Origin: Chthoniobacterales bacterium | Lineage (GTDB): Bacteria; Verrucomicrobiota; Verrucomicrobiia; Chthoniobacterales; UBA10450 | Assembly (NCBI GenBank): GCA_025934755.1 | Contig: JAICWQ010000009.1 | Location: 1-38,165, forward strand | Length of the DNA stretch: 38,165 bases | Reading direction: 5' to 3' | Shown: positions 9,112-18,103 of the stretch, piece after piece | Position numbering within the stretch: position 1 is the first letter of the stretch | Layout of the letters: each line of letters opens with the position of its first letter | Position numbers and translations under genes: made by a program | The notes under the pieces: model-generated | Seen by the model: the letters and a program-made list of their open reading frames with translations, nothing else | Databases searched by the model: none | Told to the model about the DNA's origin: nothing

Positions 9112-10059
9112 GTGAATTCCTACACGCACGCGTTGACGGCTGAACAAGCGACAAAACTCCGCGCGGTGCTCGAAGAACTCGGTTTCGAGTTTGCGCCAAA
9201 GCAGTACACGCTTTTTTTCGCGCAGAAAAATAAACTCAGCGTCGCCGTTTACGAAAAAGGGCCGAAAGTGCTCGTTCAAGGCAAAGGCGTGGAAGAATTC
9301 ATCCAATTCGAGCTCGAGCCGAAAGTTTTAGGCGAGGCGAAACTTGGCTATGAAGAAGTCCATTCGCCCGAGATGTTTGAACCGCACTTCGGCGTGGATG
9401 AAAGCGGAAAAGGCGATTTCTTTGGACCACTCGTCATTGCCGGTGTCTACGCGGACCGTGGCATCGCGCGAAAGCTAATGGATGAGGGGGTCCAGGACAG
9501 CAAGCGAATCAGTTCCGACGCGCGGATTCGCGCAATAGCTGACGCTATTCGGAAATCTTCGATGGGTTTGAGCGACGTCGTTTTGATTGGGCCGGCGAAA
9601 TACAACGAGCTTTATGAGAACTTCGGCAATTTGAACAAGCTCCTGGCTTGGGGGCACGCTCGGGTAATTGAGAATCTGCTCGCCAAAAAGCCCGATTGTC
9701 CCCGCTCGCTGTCCGATCAGTTCGCCGACGCGCGGTTGATTGAGCAATCCTTGTTTCGGCACGGCCAAAAAATTCAAATCCAACAACGTCCGCGCGCAGA
9801 ATCGGACATTGCAGTCGCGGCGGCTTCAATTCTGGCGCGAGAGGGCTTCATCAACTGGCTTGATCGGGAGAGCAAAAAGCTTGGGGTCCGCCTGGATCGA
9901 GGTGCATCGCCGGCCGTAAAAGCGACGGCGCAAAAGCTGGTCGAATCGAAGGGTCCCGAAATCCTTCGTCAATTGGCGAAGGTCCATTTCCGAACGGCGC
10001 ATGCGGCTGCCCCGGAGCACTTTAGCGAGCCACCTCCGCGCCAGGAGTGGCGACGTTAA
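9112..10059 (+). CDS. rnhC: Ribonuclease HIII
   Basis: N-terminal TBP-like domain, FGVDESGKGDFFGPLVIAGV, DSKRISSD. Confidence 0.94.
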   Translation: MNSYTHALTAEQATKLRAVLEELGFEFAPKQYTLFFAQKNKLSVAVYEKGPKVLVQGKGVEEFIQFELEPKVLGEAKLGYEEVHSPEMFEPHFGVDESGKGDFFGPLVIAGVYADRGIARKLMDEGVQDSKRISSDARIRAIADAIRKSSMGLSDVVLIGPAKYNELYENFGNLNKLLAWGHARVIENLLAKKPDCPRSLSDQFADARLIEQSLFRHGQKIQIQQRPRAESDIAVAAASILAREGFINWLDRESKKLGVRLDRGASPAVKATAQKLVESKGPEILRQLAKVHFRTAHAAAPEHFSEPPPRQEWRR

Positions 10060-10116
10060 ATCGGGCGGGCGACCGGCTGTCCGGGCAAGGTTCCTGCTAC
10101 AGGTACTAGACCTGAT

Positions 10117-10854
10117 TTGGGAATTGTGGAAACTAGAATCCTAGCTTTAAACGCCGACCCGGTCTTCCAGGACCGCGCTCTGGCCGTTCTGGATGAAAAC
10201 GCGCGGTTGGAGGTCCAGGTTGTCCGCACCCTGTCTGAAGCGGTCTCGGCTTTGCTGGGTGAGAACTTCGATGGATTGATCATTGAGGGAGAGGAAGGAC
10301 TCGCCCTCGATCAGGCGACGAACATGCGCCAGCATTTTCCATCTCTTACGATTTCGTGCCTGCTTTATGCCCGCTGCCAACCTGAAACCGAAGCGACCGC
10401 GGCTGAGCAGAATATTGAGTTGTTCTCCATGCCGAGAAGCGATGTCAGCTTGCGAACAAAGCTGAATCGTTTTGTTCGCTCGCTTGACTCCCGTTCCGGG
10501 ACGGCTGCTGAAGGTATCGACCCCTGCCATTCTTTGATTGGAAATCTCAACCAATTCTCGGCTGCGGAGATTTTGCAGATGAGCTGCTTAAGTCAGCGCA
10601 GCGGCCGTTTTACCTTCAAGTCCGGCCGGGGAAACAGCGAGATTTATTTGCAACAAGGATCCGTGCGTCACGCGGTGTTTGGATCGCTGGAGGGCGAAGC
10701 TGCGGTCGCGGAGATTTTTCGCTGGCGACAGGGACGTTTCTATTTTGAAGAGGGAATTATCAGTCAGGAGCAGACGGTGAATCGGCCGTGGGCTCACCTG
10801 CTCATTGATAATCTGCAGAAGCTTGATGAGACCCTCGAACTGGTAGGTGTCTAG
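10117..10854 (+). CDS. Degenerate receiver-like domain plus DUF4388 regulator
   Basis: C-terminal LIGNLNQFSAAEILQMSCLSQRSGRFTFKSG...GEAAVAEIFRWRQGRFYFEEG typical of DUF4388. Confidence 0.75.
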   Translation: MGIVETRILALNADPVFQDRALAVLDENARLEVQVVRTLSEAVSALLGENFDGLIIEGEEGLALDQATNMRQHFPSLTISCLLYARCQPETEATAAEQNIELFSMPRSDVSLRTKLNRFVRSLDSRSGTAAEGIDPCHSLIGNLNQFSAAEILQMSCLSQRSGRFTFKSGRGNSEIYLQQGSVRHAVFGSLEGEAAVAEIFRWRQGRFYFEEGIISQEQTVNRPWAHLLIDNLQKLDETLELVGV

Positions 10855-10866
10855 AATCTTGGTTCA

Positions 10867-11313
10867 ATGCGCGACAAGAAGCTCGAAACGAAATTACGCC
10901 TGGTTACTTTGCAGCTCGACAATTGGAAAAGGCTGCATGACCTGATCACCTACGGTCTCGATAAGGCGAAACCGATCATTTCGTCCGAACAGGAACGGCA
11001 GTTCACCGAAATCCGGAGCAATCTTTTGCAGGAGACCGAGTATGTCCTTCGTGAATTGAACATCGTTGCGGAAATATCCGGCAAGGCGATGAGCGTCTTG
11101 CAGCGGGGCGTGTCGGTCCGCGGAGTCCGAGATCTCCCGAGCGATGAAATTCGCCGGCTGGAAACGGATTGGAACGGCGTGTTTACGAAGCTTGGACTGA
11201 TGCAGGGCCAGCTCAAGGCGCGGCGGAAGCAATTGGCCGAACAGTCGGTGTTCGACTATTGCTTGAATCAGCTCCGAAATCGCCTGTTTCGACGTCCGGC
11301 AACGGCGCATTAA
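10867..11313 (+). CDS. Conserved hypothetical, helical
   Basis: Intact ORF 12 nt downstream of the DUF4388 gene, same strand. Confidence 0.6.
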   Translation: MRDKKLETKLRLVTLQLDNWKRLHDLITYGLDKAKPIISSEQERQFTEIRSNLLQETEYVLRELNIVAEISGKAMSVLQRGVSVRGVRDLPSDEIRRLETDWNGVFTKLGLMQGQLKARRKQLAEQSVFDYCLNQLRNRLFRRPATAH

Positions 11314-11417
11314 TCGGTAGCTGGCGGCCACTTAGACGGCTCGGCCCAAAGAATTTACTTTTCTTTGGCTATCATGCCCGCGAATGTGCCGTCACACACG
11401 ATTTCTGTTTAGGAGTT

Positions 11418-11771
11418 ATGTCAAAACTTACCAAACGCGACATCGTAGTTGCGATCAGCAACCAGACCGGAATGGTGCAGCATCAGGTGTTTGATATTGT
11501 CCAGCGAACGCTCGACAAAATCACTGATAGCCTGGCTAACAACGTTCCGGTAGAGCTGCGTAACTTTGGAATCTTTCAGCCGCGGCTAACCAAGCCTCGC
11601 GTCGGCCGAAATCCAAATCAACCTGGCAGCAGTTTTGTGATTCCCTCACGGGCGACCGTAAAGTTCAAGGCGGGCAAGATCATGCGGCAAAGAGTCGAAA
11701 AACTCTCCCGCGAATTGAAAGAAGCCGCCTCCAAGAAACCGTCGCCGGTCGGAACTCGAAACGGCGGGTGA
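11418..11771 (+). CDS. HU/IHF family DNA-binding protein
   Basis: MSKLTKRDIVVAISNQTGM...VELRNFGIFQPRLTKPRVGRNPNQ; AGGAG directly upstream of ATG. Confidence 0.92.
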   Translation: MSKLTKRDIVVAISNQTGMVQHQVFDIVQRTLDKITDSLANNVPVELRNFGIFQPRLTKPRVGRNPNQPGSSFVIPSRATVKFKAGKIMRQRVEKLSRELKEAASKKPSPVGTRNGG

Positions 11772-11806
11772 CCGCAGCCCGCCGGACGGAGATATCGCGC
11801 TGCCAA

Positions 11807-11820
11807 GATCGCGCGCGATC
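11807..11820. repeat. Perfect 14-nt palindrome GATCGCGCGCGATC between convergent genes
   Basis: Read directly; overlaps the stop codon of the kinase gene. Confidence 0.9.
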
Positions 11821-14305
11821 AGGATTTGGATTCGAGCAGGCGATGAATCGCTTGTTCTAGCCGCTCGAAATTGATTGGCTTGGTCAGGTGCTCGGAAAAT
11901 CCGGCATCTCGCGCCTTGGTCACGTCGGCCTCCATTCCGAAACCGCTCAGGGCGATTCCGGGCAACTCATTGCTTTTGCGCAGTTCGGTCATCAGCTCGT
12001 AGCCGGTGCGGTCGGGCAGACCAATGTCGCTGATGAGCAGATCGAAATGTTCTGACTGCGCTTTTTCAACCGCCTGGTCGGCCGAATGGGCAACGCTGAT
12101 ATCGTAACCTCGCCGCTCGAGCATCATTTTCATTCCCGTGCAGGTGTCGACGTGATCGTCGACCAGGAGGAGCCGGTGCTTTCGAGCCGGGTCCTTTTTT
12201 CCTGGGTCACCTATTTGCCCGCCATCCGCGCCGTTGGTCGCCGCGATGGGGGCCGGAACCGTTCTTAGCTCAACCACAAAAGTCGCCCCCATATCTTTCC
12301 CCGGACTTTCGACTCGAATCTTTCCGCGATGAGCGTCGACCATGGCCTTGGAAATGGCCAAACCAAGGCCGAGACCGCCAAATTTTCGTGTAATCGAAGT
12401 TTGTCCCTGTTCAAAAGCATTAAAAATCTTTCCGATTTTGTCGGAGTCGATTCCAATGCCGGTATCGGTCACGCGGATTTCGACTTCACTCGGGCCGGAA
12501 TTCGAAGTCGAAACCGTGATCGAACCTCCGGCCGGCGTGAATTTGACGCTGTTTTTGATCAGGTTCCAAAAGATCTGCTGCAAACGCGCGGGATCACCTT
12601 CGACGTAAACTTCGTGAGCGTTCAGCTCAAATCGCGGCTCGATTTTCTTGCGCTCCATGTCGTCACGACATATCTCGTAGGCTCGCCGGAGAATCTCGTG
12701 GACGTCAACGGTTTCGAGAGTCAGCTGCAATTTGCCCTTGGCAATGCGGGTGACGTCGAGCAAGTCGTCAATCAAACGCGCTTCGAGTTCGACATTTCGC
12801 CGGATCACTTCCAAGGCGTGCCATAATTTGGCCGATCGCGGCGTCGAAGCCTCCAGCTCGCTAACCATGGCAATCACGGGCGACAACGGGTTGCGCAGCT
12901 CATGTGAGAGCAAGGCGAGGAACTGATCCTTGGCCGCATTGGCGTTGATCAGCTCATGCCGCAGCGTCACATCGCGGGTTTTGTCTTCCACAAAATAGAG
13001 CACACCCTGAATGGTTTGATCCGCCGCCTGCAATCGCAGTAGCGTTACATTGACGAAGTGGTTCATCCCGCCTTCGTCCTGGAACGGTTGTTCAACCAGT
13101 TGAAACGGGGTCCCAAACGACAAAACGCGTTCGATTGCGTCAGGCGGCGCGATTTTTACCTCGTCGTAACCAGCCCCTATGACATCGCGTCGAACGGACA
13201 GGCCGCCGAAGCGTTGCGCCATTTGGGTAAAGGCTTCGTTGGCTTGCAAAAACTTTTGGGTGCCGGGATCGACGAACGCGATCCCGACCGGCATGTTGGC
13301 CAGGATTTTTTCGTTAAAAATAACTTCGCGTTCAATGCGTCGCGCGGCTTCGGTTTGCCGGCGATAAAATCGGCCGCCGAACCAGGCGAAAATCGAGATC
13401 GCCAGCACCAGCCATCCGGTGAGAACAGCCATTCGCTCGAGAAGGTCCCGGAGAGGTTTGTACGCGATCGCCTTCGGTTGTTTAACGACGACCGTCCAAC
13501 CCGTTGTCTCGACCGGTGCGAACGAGTAAAGATTGCCACCGCGCTCGAGAATGCCTGCCTTCATTTGAGTAATTTCCTCAGGCAAGATGGAATCTCGCGG
13601 AGCGCTTGTTCCCGGATTTGGCCGGAAATCGTTGGTGAATAATGGTCGCCCGGTTTGATCGACCACCTGGCAGGTCGATTGGTCGGCAAATTGAATGGTG
13701 GCGAGTCGCCGTCCAATTCGTTCGACTAAAACGGAAACGCCGAGATAGCCGATAATCGTTTTGTCGGGTGCGCGAATCGCCCCAACGACTTCAGTCACTA
13801 TTCGATTGTCTGAAAGGCGCGGATGAATCGGGGAAACGAAAGCCCCGGTAATTTTCGCCGCCTCCGCCCGCCAAAGATTTGAGTCAACGTCTTTGCCGAT
13901 CAGGGTCGGCACATAAGGAATCGAGGCGATTAGGCGGCCGTCCCGCCCGGTAACAAACATTCCGTCGATTCGGGGGTGGGCATAAAATGTCGTCCCGATC
14001 CATTGCTGGGTGGCGGATTGCGGATTCCCGGAATTCAAGACCCGAGTCACCTCAGGCGAAGTCTGGTAGTAATCGATGATTCCCCCGGTCCGGCTGAGAT
14101 CGTCACCGACGAGGCGGCCGATAAGTTGCACAAAGGTTCGCCGGTCCTTCAGAATGCTGGTCTCGAGGGTCCGACTCAGGATGGAGTAAGAGACTACCAA
14201 TGTGAGGATCGAGGGAATCCAGCCGGCCAGCAGAATGGAGATAACGATGTTGAACCGTTCGAGCCGATTGTGCCGCGTTTTCTTCAGGAGGTATCGCAAA
14301 GGCAT
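11819..14305 (-). CDS. Membrane hybrid sensor histidine kinase (dCache-like sensor, PAS, HisKA, HATPase, REC)
   Basis: LALLSHELRNPLSPV H-box, VRVTDTGIGI, FGGLGLGLAISK, C-terminal LLLVDDHVDT...LLISDIGLPD receiver. Confidence 0.95.
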   Translation of the reverse strand: MPLRYLLKKTRHNRLERFNIVISILLAGWIPSILTLVVSYSILSRTLETSILKDRRTFVQLIGRLVGDDLSRTGGIIDYYQTSPEVTRVLNSGNPQSATQQWIGTTFYAHPRIDGMFVTGRDGRLIASIPYVPTLIGKDVDSNLWRAEAAKITGAFVSPIHPRLSDNRIVTEVVGAIRAPDKTIIGYLGVSVLVERIGRRLATIQFADQSTCQVVDQTGRPLFTNDFRPNPGTSAPRDSILPEEITQMKAGILERGGNLYSFAPVETTGWTVVVKQPKAIAYKPLRDLLERMAVLTGWLVLAISIFAWFGGRFYRRQTEAARRIEREVIFNEKILANMPVGIAFVDPGTQKFLQANEAFTQMAQRFGGLSVRRDVIGAGYDEVKIAPPDAIERVLSFGTPFQLVEQPFQDEGGMNHFVNVTLLRLQAADQTIQGVLYFVEDKTRDVTLRHELINANAAKDQFLALLSHELRNPLSPVIAMVSELEASTPRSAKLWHALEVIRRNVELEARLIDDLLDVTRIAKGKLQLTLETVDVHEILRRAYEICRDDMERKKIEPRFELNAHEVYVEGDPARLQQIFWNLIKNSVKFTPAGGSITVSTSNSGPSEVEIRVTDTGIGIDSDKIGKIFNAFEQGQTSITRKFGGLGLGLAISKAMVDAHRGKIRVESPGKDMGATFVVELRTVPAPIAATNGADGGQIGDPGKKDPARKHRLLLVDDHVDTCTGMKMMLERRGYDISVAHSADQAVEKAQSEHFDLLISDIGLPDRTGYELMTELRKSNELPGIALSGFGMEADVTKARDAGFSEHLTKPINFERLEQAIHRLLESKS

Positions 14306-14372
14306 ACCTGGGGTCGCAAAGATAGCATAATAGCAGCACGCTGCTTGCCGACCAAACCGTTGAACGGCCGAT

Positions 14373-15251
14373 TTATTTTCGCTGCCGGATCGCGTCGTTC
14401 AATTGGCTTGCCTGGGCCCGAATTGCCGATACATCCGTGCGCGAAAGGCTCGTTTTACTGAGCAACGGTTGGAGGGTCTTTACCCCGGCGCGAATCTTCC
14501 CAAACAGCGGGGTGTGGGCCAACGACGGGGACAAAGTATCCAGTTCACTTGCAAAATAATTCGCCAGCTCTGGTCGAGCCAATGTACCAGCGCGTTGGGG
14601 CGAGAAATTCAGCTCGACGGTAGCAGCGCAAATTTCCAGGCCGCGAAGCCAACCTCCGAGACTGATCAAATGGGCCATCTTTTCGTCCCGCAGCGCAATC
14701 ATTGCCTGCTCAACATCGGCCTGGGTGGTGATCAATTCCTGCCGCATTCGCGGCCAGTCGCCGCGCTGACCAAGATCAGTCAGGCTCGCGCTGTGACGCA
14801 TTACGCGGTCGCCGACCCCGAGGCCGCGGGCATGGAGCAAGAGGACGCGGCCAAAATTCTCGATCGAACTTTTCTTTTCCGCCTCGACCAGCAGAAATCC
14901 GTCGGCGATCAACTCGCCGAAGATCAGGCCTTTTTGTTCGCGGGTTGCACCAGCGACTTCCGGAGACTCGCGCTTCAATTGATCGAACGGCAAGGGTCGG
15001 AGATCATCCAGTTGTTTAAAAATCTGGGCGATCGAGGGCGCGGTGTAACGATTAACGCCGAGTTCTTCGAATTCGTGCTCTTCGCCGGCGGGAGGCTCCT
15101 CCGCGTTCGCGGGATGAAATAGCACCATCGCAGCAAAAATCAGAAAGAGAGCCAAGGTGGATTTGAGGGCGATTCTCTGGTGATTTGCCGTGGCGTTTGC
15201 GAGGCAATTGCACCATTTTTGATTTGACGGCTGCGACGGAAACGCCATCAT
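14373..15251 (-). CDS. Secreted/periplasmic protein of unknown function
   Basis: Hydrophobic signal-like segment TLALFLIFAAMVLFHPANAEE; long intact ORF. Confidence 0.65.
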   Translation of the reverse strand: MMAFPSQPSNQKWCNCLANATANHQRIALKSTLALFLIFAAMVLFHPANAEEPPAGEEHEFEELGVNRYTAPSIAQIFKQLDDLRPLPFDQLKRESPEVAGATREQKGLIFGELIADGFLLVEAEKKSSIENFGRVLLLHARGLGVGDRVMRHSASLTDLGQRGDWPRMRQELITTQADVEQAMIALRDEKMAHLISLGGWLRGLEICAATVELNFSPQRAGTLARPELANYFASELDTLSPSLAHTPLFGKIRAGVKTLQPLLSKTSLSRTDVSAIRAQASQLNDAIRQRK

Positions 15252-15284
15252 GCGCCTGCTGTCTTAATACTGGCAGCTCACCTT

Positions 15285-16790
15285 ATGCAAGGAAGCCTCG
15301 GCTATGTGATTTGGACGGCCTGTTATCTCGCCGTGCTCATTGGCTTGTCCGCTTACGGTGTGCACCGGTATTTCATCATCTATCTCTTCCTTAAAAACCG
15401 CAAACGAGCCCCTCAACCAGCCGGGCGGTTTGAGCAGCTCCCCAAGGTCACGGTCCAGCTCCCTATTTTTAATGAGATTTATGTCGTGCAGCGGCTCCTT
15501 CGGTCTGTCAGTGAGCTCGATTACCCCCGCGAACTCCTCCAAATTCAGGTTCTGGACGATTCGACCGATGACACCCAGGAAGTCACCGCCTCTTGTGCCC
15601 AGGAATTACGCCGTAGCGGCTTCGATGTTCAACTGATTCACAGGGCGGATCGTACGGGATTTAAGGCCGGCGCACTGGAGGCTGGGTTGGAATCGGCCAG
15701 CGGCGAATTCGTTTGTATTCTCGATGCGGATTTCGTCGCTCCCCCGGACCTTCTTCAGCGGACCATCCAATTTTTCACCGATCCGAAGATTGGCATGATC
15801 CAGACCCGATGGGGCCATCTCAATCGCCGGTATTCGATGCTCACCCGGGTTCAAGCGATGTTTTTGGACGGCCACCTTTTGCTCGAGCAAACTGCGCGTA
15901 GTCGCAGTGGGCGGTTCTTCAATTTTAACGGAACGGCTGGGCTTTGGCGGCGCACCTGCATTCAGGAAGCCGGCGGATGGCAGCACGACACGCTTTGCGA
16001 AGATCTCGACCTGAGCTACCGCGCGCAGTTGGCCGGCTGGAAGTTCATTTTTCTGTCCGATGTCGTGACTCCGGCGGAATTGCCGGTCGACATGAATGGT
16101 TTCAAGTCCCAGCAACATCGCTGGACCAAAGGCTCCATTCAGACCTGTAAGAAATTGTTGCCTCAAATTTGGCGAAGCAACCTTCCGTTTGCGATCAAAG
16201 CGGAAGCCACCGGCCATCTTGTTTCAAACTTTGCTTATCTCTTGCTCGCTTGCCTCTGCGTCCTGTTGCATCCCTCGACCGGCGGCCCCCAAAGCGGATG
16301 GGTGCGCACTCTTTTGATCGACGTGCCAATTTTTTTTACGGCATCGGTGTCGGTGGCGGTCTTTTATGTTTGCGCCCAACGCGAGTTGCATCCGGGCAGC
16401 TGGATGAAACAAATGCTGCTGCTGCCTTGTTTGCTTGCGCTTGGCATTGGTCTTTCACTTAACAACGCGCGGGCGGTGCTCGAAGCCATTTTCAACCACC
16501 AGTCGGATTTCACCCGGACACCCAAGTACGGGATCGAGCGCAAATCGCAGACCTGGCGCGGCTGCAAATATCGCGCGCTGAAATCGGCTTTGCCGATAGC
16601 GGAATTGGCTTTCGGCCTTTATTTCAGCTATTTCGTGTGGTTCGCGGTGAGCAACCGGCAATACTTATCGGTACCGTTCCTGCTCATGTTCCAGGCCGGG
16701 TTCTTGTATGTTGCGCTATCGTCGCTCCTGCCGTGGTCGCCGAGATTCAGCTTTGGAACTTCGCGTACCGCCGAACCAATTATCGCGTGA
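15285..16790 (+). CDS. Cellulose-synthase-like family 2 glycosyltransferase (CslA-like)
   Basis: VTVQLPIFNEIYVVQRLLRSV, DDSTDD, ILDADF, GTAGLWRR, EDLDLSYRAQLAGW, QQHRWTKG motifs and TM segments. Confidence 0.93.
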   Translation: MQGSLGYVIWTACYLAVLIGLSAYGVHRYFIIYLFLKNRKRAPQPAGRFEQLPKVTVQLPIFNEIYVVQRLLRSVSELDYPRELLQIQVLDDSTDDTQEVTASCAQELRRSGFDVQLIHRADRTGFKAGALEAGLESASGEFVCILDADFVAPPDLLQRTIQFFTDPKIGMIQTRWGHLNRRYSMLTRVQAMFLDGHLLLEQTARSRSGRFFNFNGTAGLWRRTCIQEAGGWQHDTLCEDLDLSYRAQLAGWKFIFLSDVVTPAELPVDMNGFKSQQHRWTKGSIQTCKKLLPQIWRSNLPFAIKAEATGHLVSNFAYLLLACLCVLLHPSTGGPQSGWVRTLLIDVPIFFTASVSVAVFYVCAQRELHPGSWMKQMLLLPCLLALGIGLSLNNARAVLEAIFNHQSDFTRTPKYGIERKSQTWRGCKYRALKSALPIAELAFGLYFSYFVWFAVSNRQYLSVPFLLMFQAGFLYVALSSLLPWSPRFSFGTSRTAEPIIA

Positions 16791-16821
16791 CAAAACGGAT
16801 TTGTTGAGTAAAGGAGCGCGG

Positions 16822-17493
16822 ATGTTTCGTTCCTCCGCCTTTGGGCTGGCGCTCTTTTTCGCGATTGGGCCGGCTTATGCCGGCAGTATCCCCGCTCCGA
16901 CTCTTAACACTCGCATCATCATCAGTGTTCGCGATCAGAAACTGATGTTGATGGAAAACGGACTGATCGCCGCGACCTATCCGGTTTCGACGTCCAAGTA
17001 TGGATTGGGCGACGGATGGGGAAGTCTCGCCACCCCGCTTGGACTGTTGCAGGTCGCACAAAAAATCGGCGACCGCGCGCCCATTGGCGCTGTGTTTCAT
17101 AATCGCCGCTGGACGGGCGAGGTTCTTCAACCAAACACGCCGGGACGGGATCCGGTCATGACCCGAATCATCTGGTTGCGTGGTTTGCAAATCGCGAACT
17201 CCCACGCCTTCAGCCGTTGCATTTACATTCACGGAACGAACGAGGAAAAATTGCTCGGCCGCCCCGCAAGTTTTGGGTGTATTCGGATGCGCTCAGTGGA
17301 TGTGGCTGCCCTTTATAGTCAGCTCCCGCTGGGGACGCCGGTCGAGATCGTTCAGGATAAGCTTCCCAAATCGTCGAACCTGGCCGATCCCGAAGTCTAC
17401 GGTTTCGATTCCCCAGCGTCAGCGTCGGGGCTGAGAAAAGACAAAGAACCTGCCCAAATCAAGGTTGCCTCCGGTTCCCGCGCCGGGACCTGA
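16822..17493 (+). CDS. L,D-transpeptidase (YkuD domain), secreted
   Basis: Signal peptide; IYIHGTNEEKLLGRPASFGCIRMRSVDVAALY (HG...SxGCxRM). Confidence 0.93.
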   Translation: MFRSSAFGLALFFAIGPAYAGSIPAPTLNTRIIISVRDQKLMLMENGLIAATYPVSTSKYGLGDGWGSLATPLGLLQVAQKIGDRAPIGAVFHNRRWTGEVLQPNTPGRDPVMTRIIWLRGLQIANSHAFSRCIYIHGTNEEKLLGRPASFGCIRMRSVDVAALYSQLPLGTPVEIVQDKLPKSSNLADPEVYGFDSPASASGLRKDKEPAQIKVASGSRAGT

Positions 17494-17550
17494 TCGAAGG
17501 TGACTGCAGAAGATTCGAAATCTGATCGTGGGTCGGTTTAATTAATTTTG

Positions 17551-17702
17551 AGCGCCGTAGGCGCGTCCTGTTTATAGCTTGGACGGTGATTTTCCGGTTA
17601 AAGCTCCTTTAGGAGCGTCATGACCAAGGAAGAAGTCGCTCCTGCCGGAGCTCTTCTTCTTGGGTAAACGATCTTCTATAGTCAGGCCGCGCCTACGGCG
17701 CT
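17551..17702. mobile_element. MITE-like four-module palindromic element, copy A
   Basis: 27-bp terminal inverted repeats AGCGCCGTAGGCGCGTCCTGTTTATAG / rc AGCGCCGTAGGCGCGGCCTGACTATAG, plus inner inverted AGCTCC-N-GGAGCG modules; homologous to copy B. Confidence 0.75.
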
Positions 17703-17781
17703 TCCATTTGTAAGTGACCCACTACCCGAAATCTTGACATTTGGCGGGTCTACGCGACCGTCGTCGCTCGATTTAAATTAG

Positions 17782-18021
17782 ATGGCTAATACAAAATCAG
17801 CTGCCAAACGCTCCCGACAATCGCTTGCCCGTTCCGGCCGAAACCGGGGCGTGCGGACGCGGCTGCGATCGCTCCAGAAAAATGTCAAGGGCGAGGGCAA
17901 ACCGGATGCCGAGCAAATCCGGCGTTTGATCTCTGCTCTGGATAAGGCCGTGAAACGCGGCGTCATTCACCGGAACGCGGCCGATCGCCGAAAGGCACGT
18001 TTAAACGCGCTCATGCGCTAG
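17782..18021 (+). CDS. rpsT: 30S ribosomal protein S20
   Basis: MANTKSAAKRSRQ...VIHRNAADRRKARLNALMR. Confidence 0.97.
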   Translation: MANTKSAAKRSRQSLARSGRNRGVRTRLRSLQKNVKGEGKPDAEQIRRLISALDKAVKRGVIHRNAADRRKARLNALMR

Positions 18022-18066
18022 TCGGTGTTGGGAATCCCTGAAACGGATTCATCCTCGTTCGCAGTG

Positions 18067-18083
18067 GGCTCGCGTCGCGAGCC
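18067..18083. other. Perfect hairpin GGCTCGC-GTC-GCGAGCC downstream of rpsT
   Basis: Direct reading; no T-tract. Confidence 0.4.
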
Positions 18084-18103
18084 GGTTCCAGGCAGACTAA
18101 TGG

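Noticed and set aside
13058-13642. 194-aa plus-strand ORF
   Set aside because: Antisense to the hybrid histidine kinase.
17516-17737. CGAAATCTGA / CGAAATCTTGA direct repeats flanking element copy A as a target-site duplication
   Set aside because: They lie about 25-30 nt outside the terminal inverted repeats and are short; may be chance.
17734-17781. TTGACA as the -35 box of an rpsT promoter
   Set aside because: No convincing -10 at 16-18 nt spacing; not supportable by reading alone.
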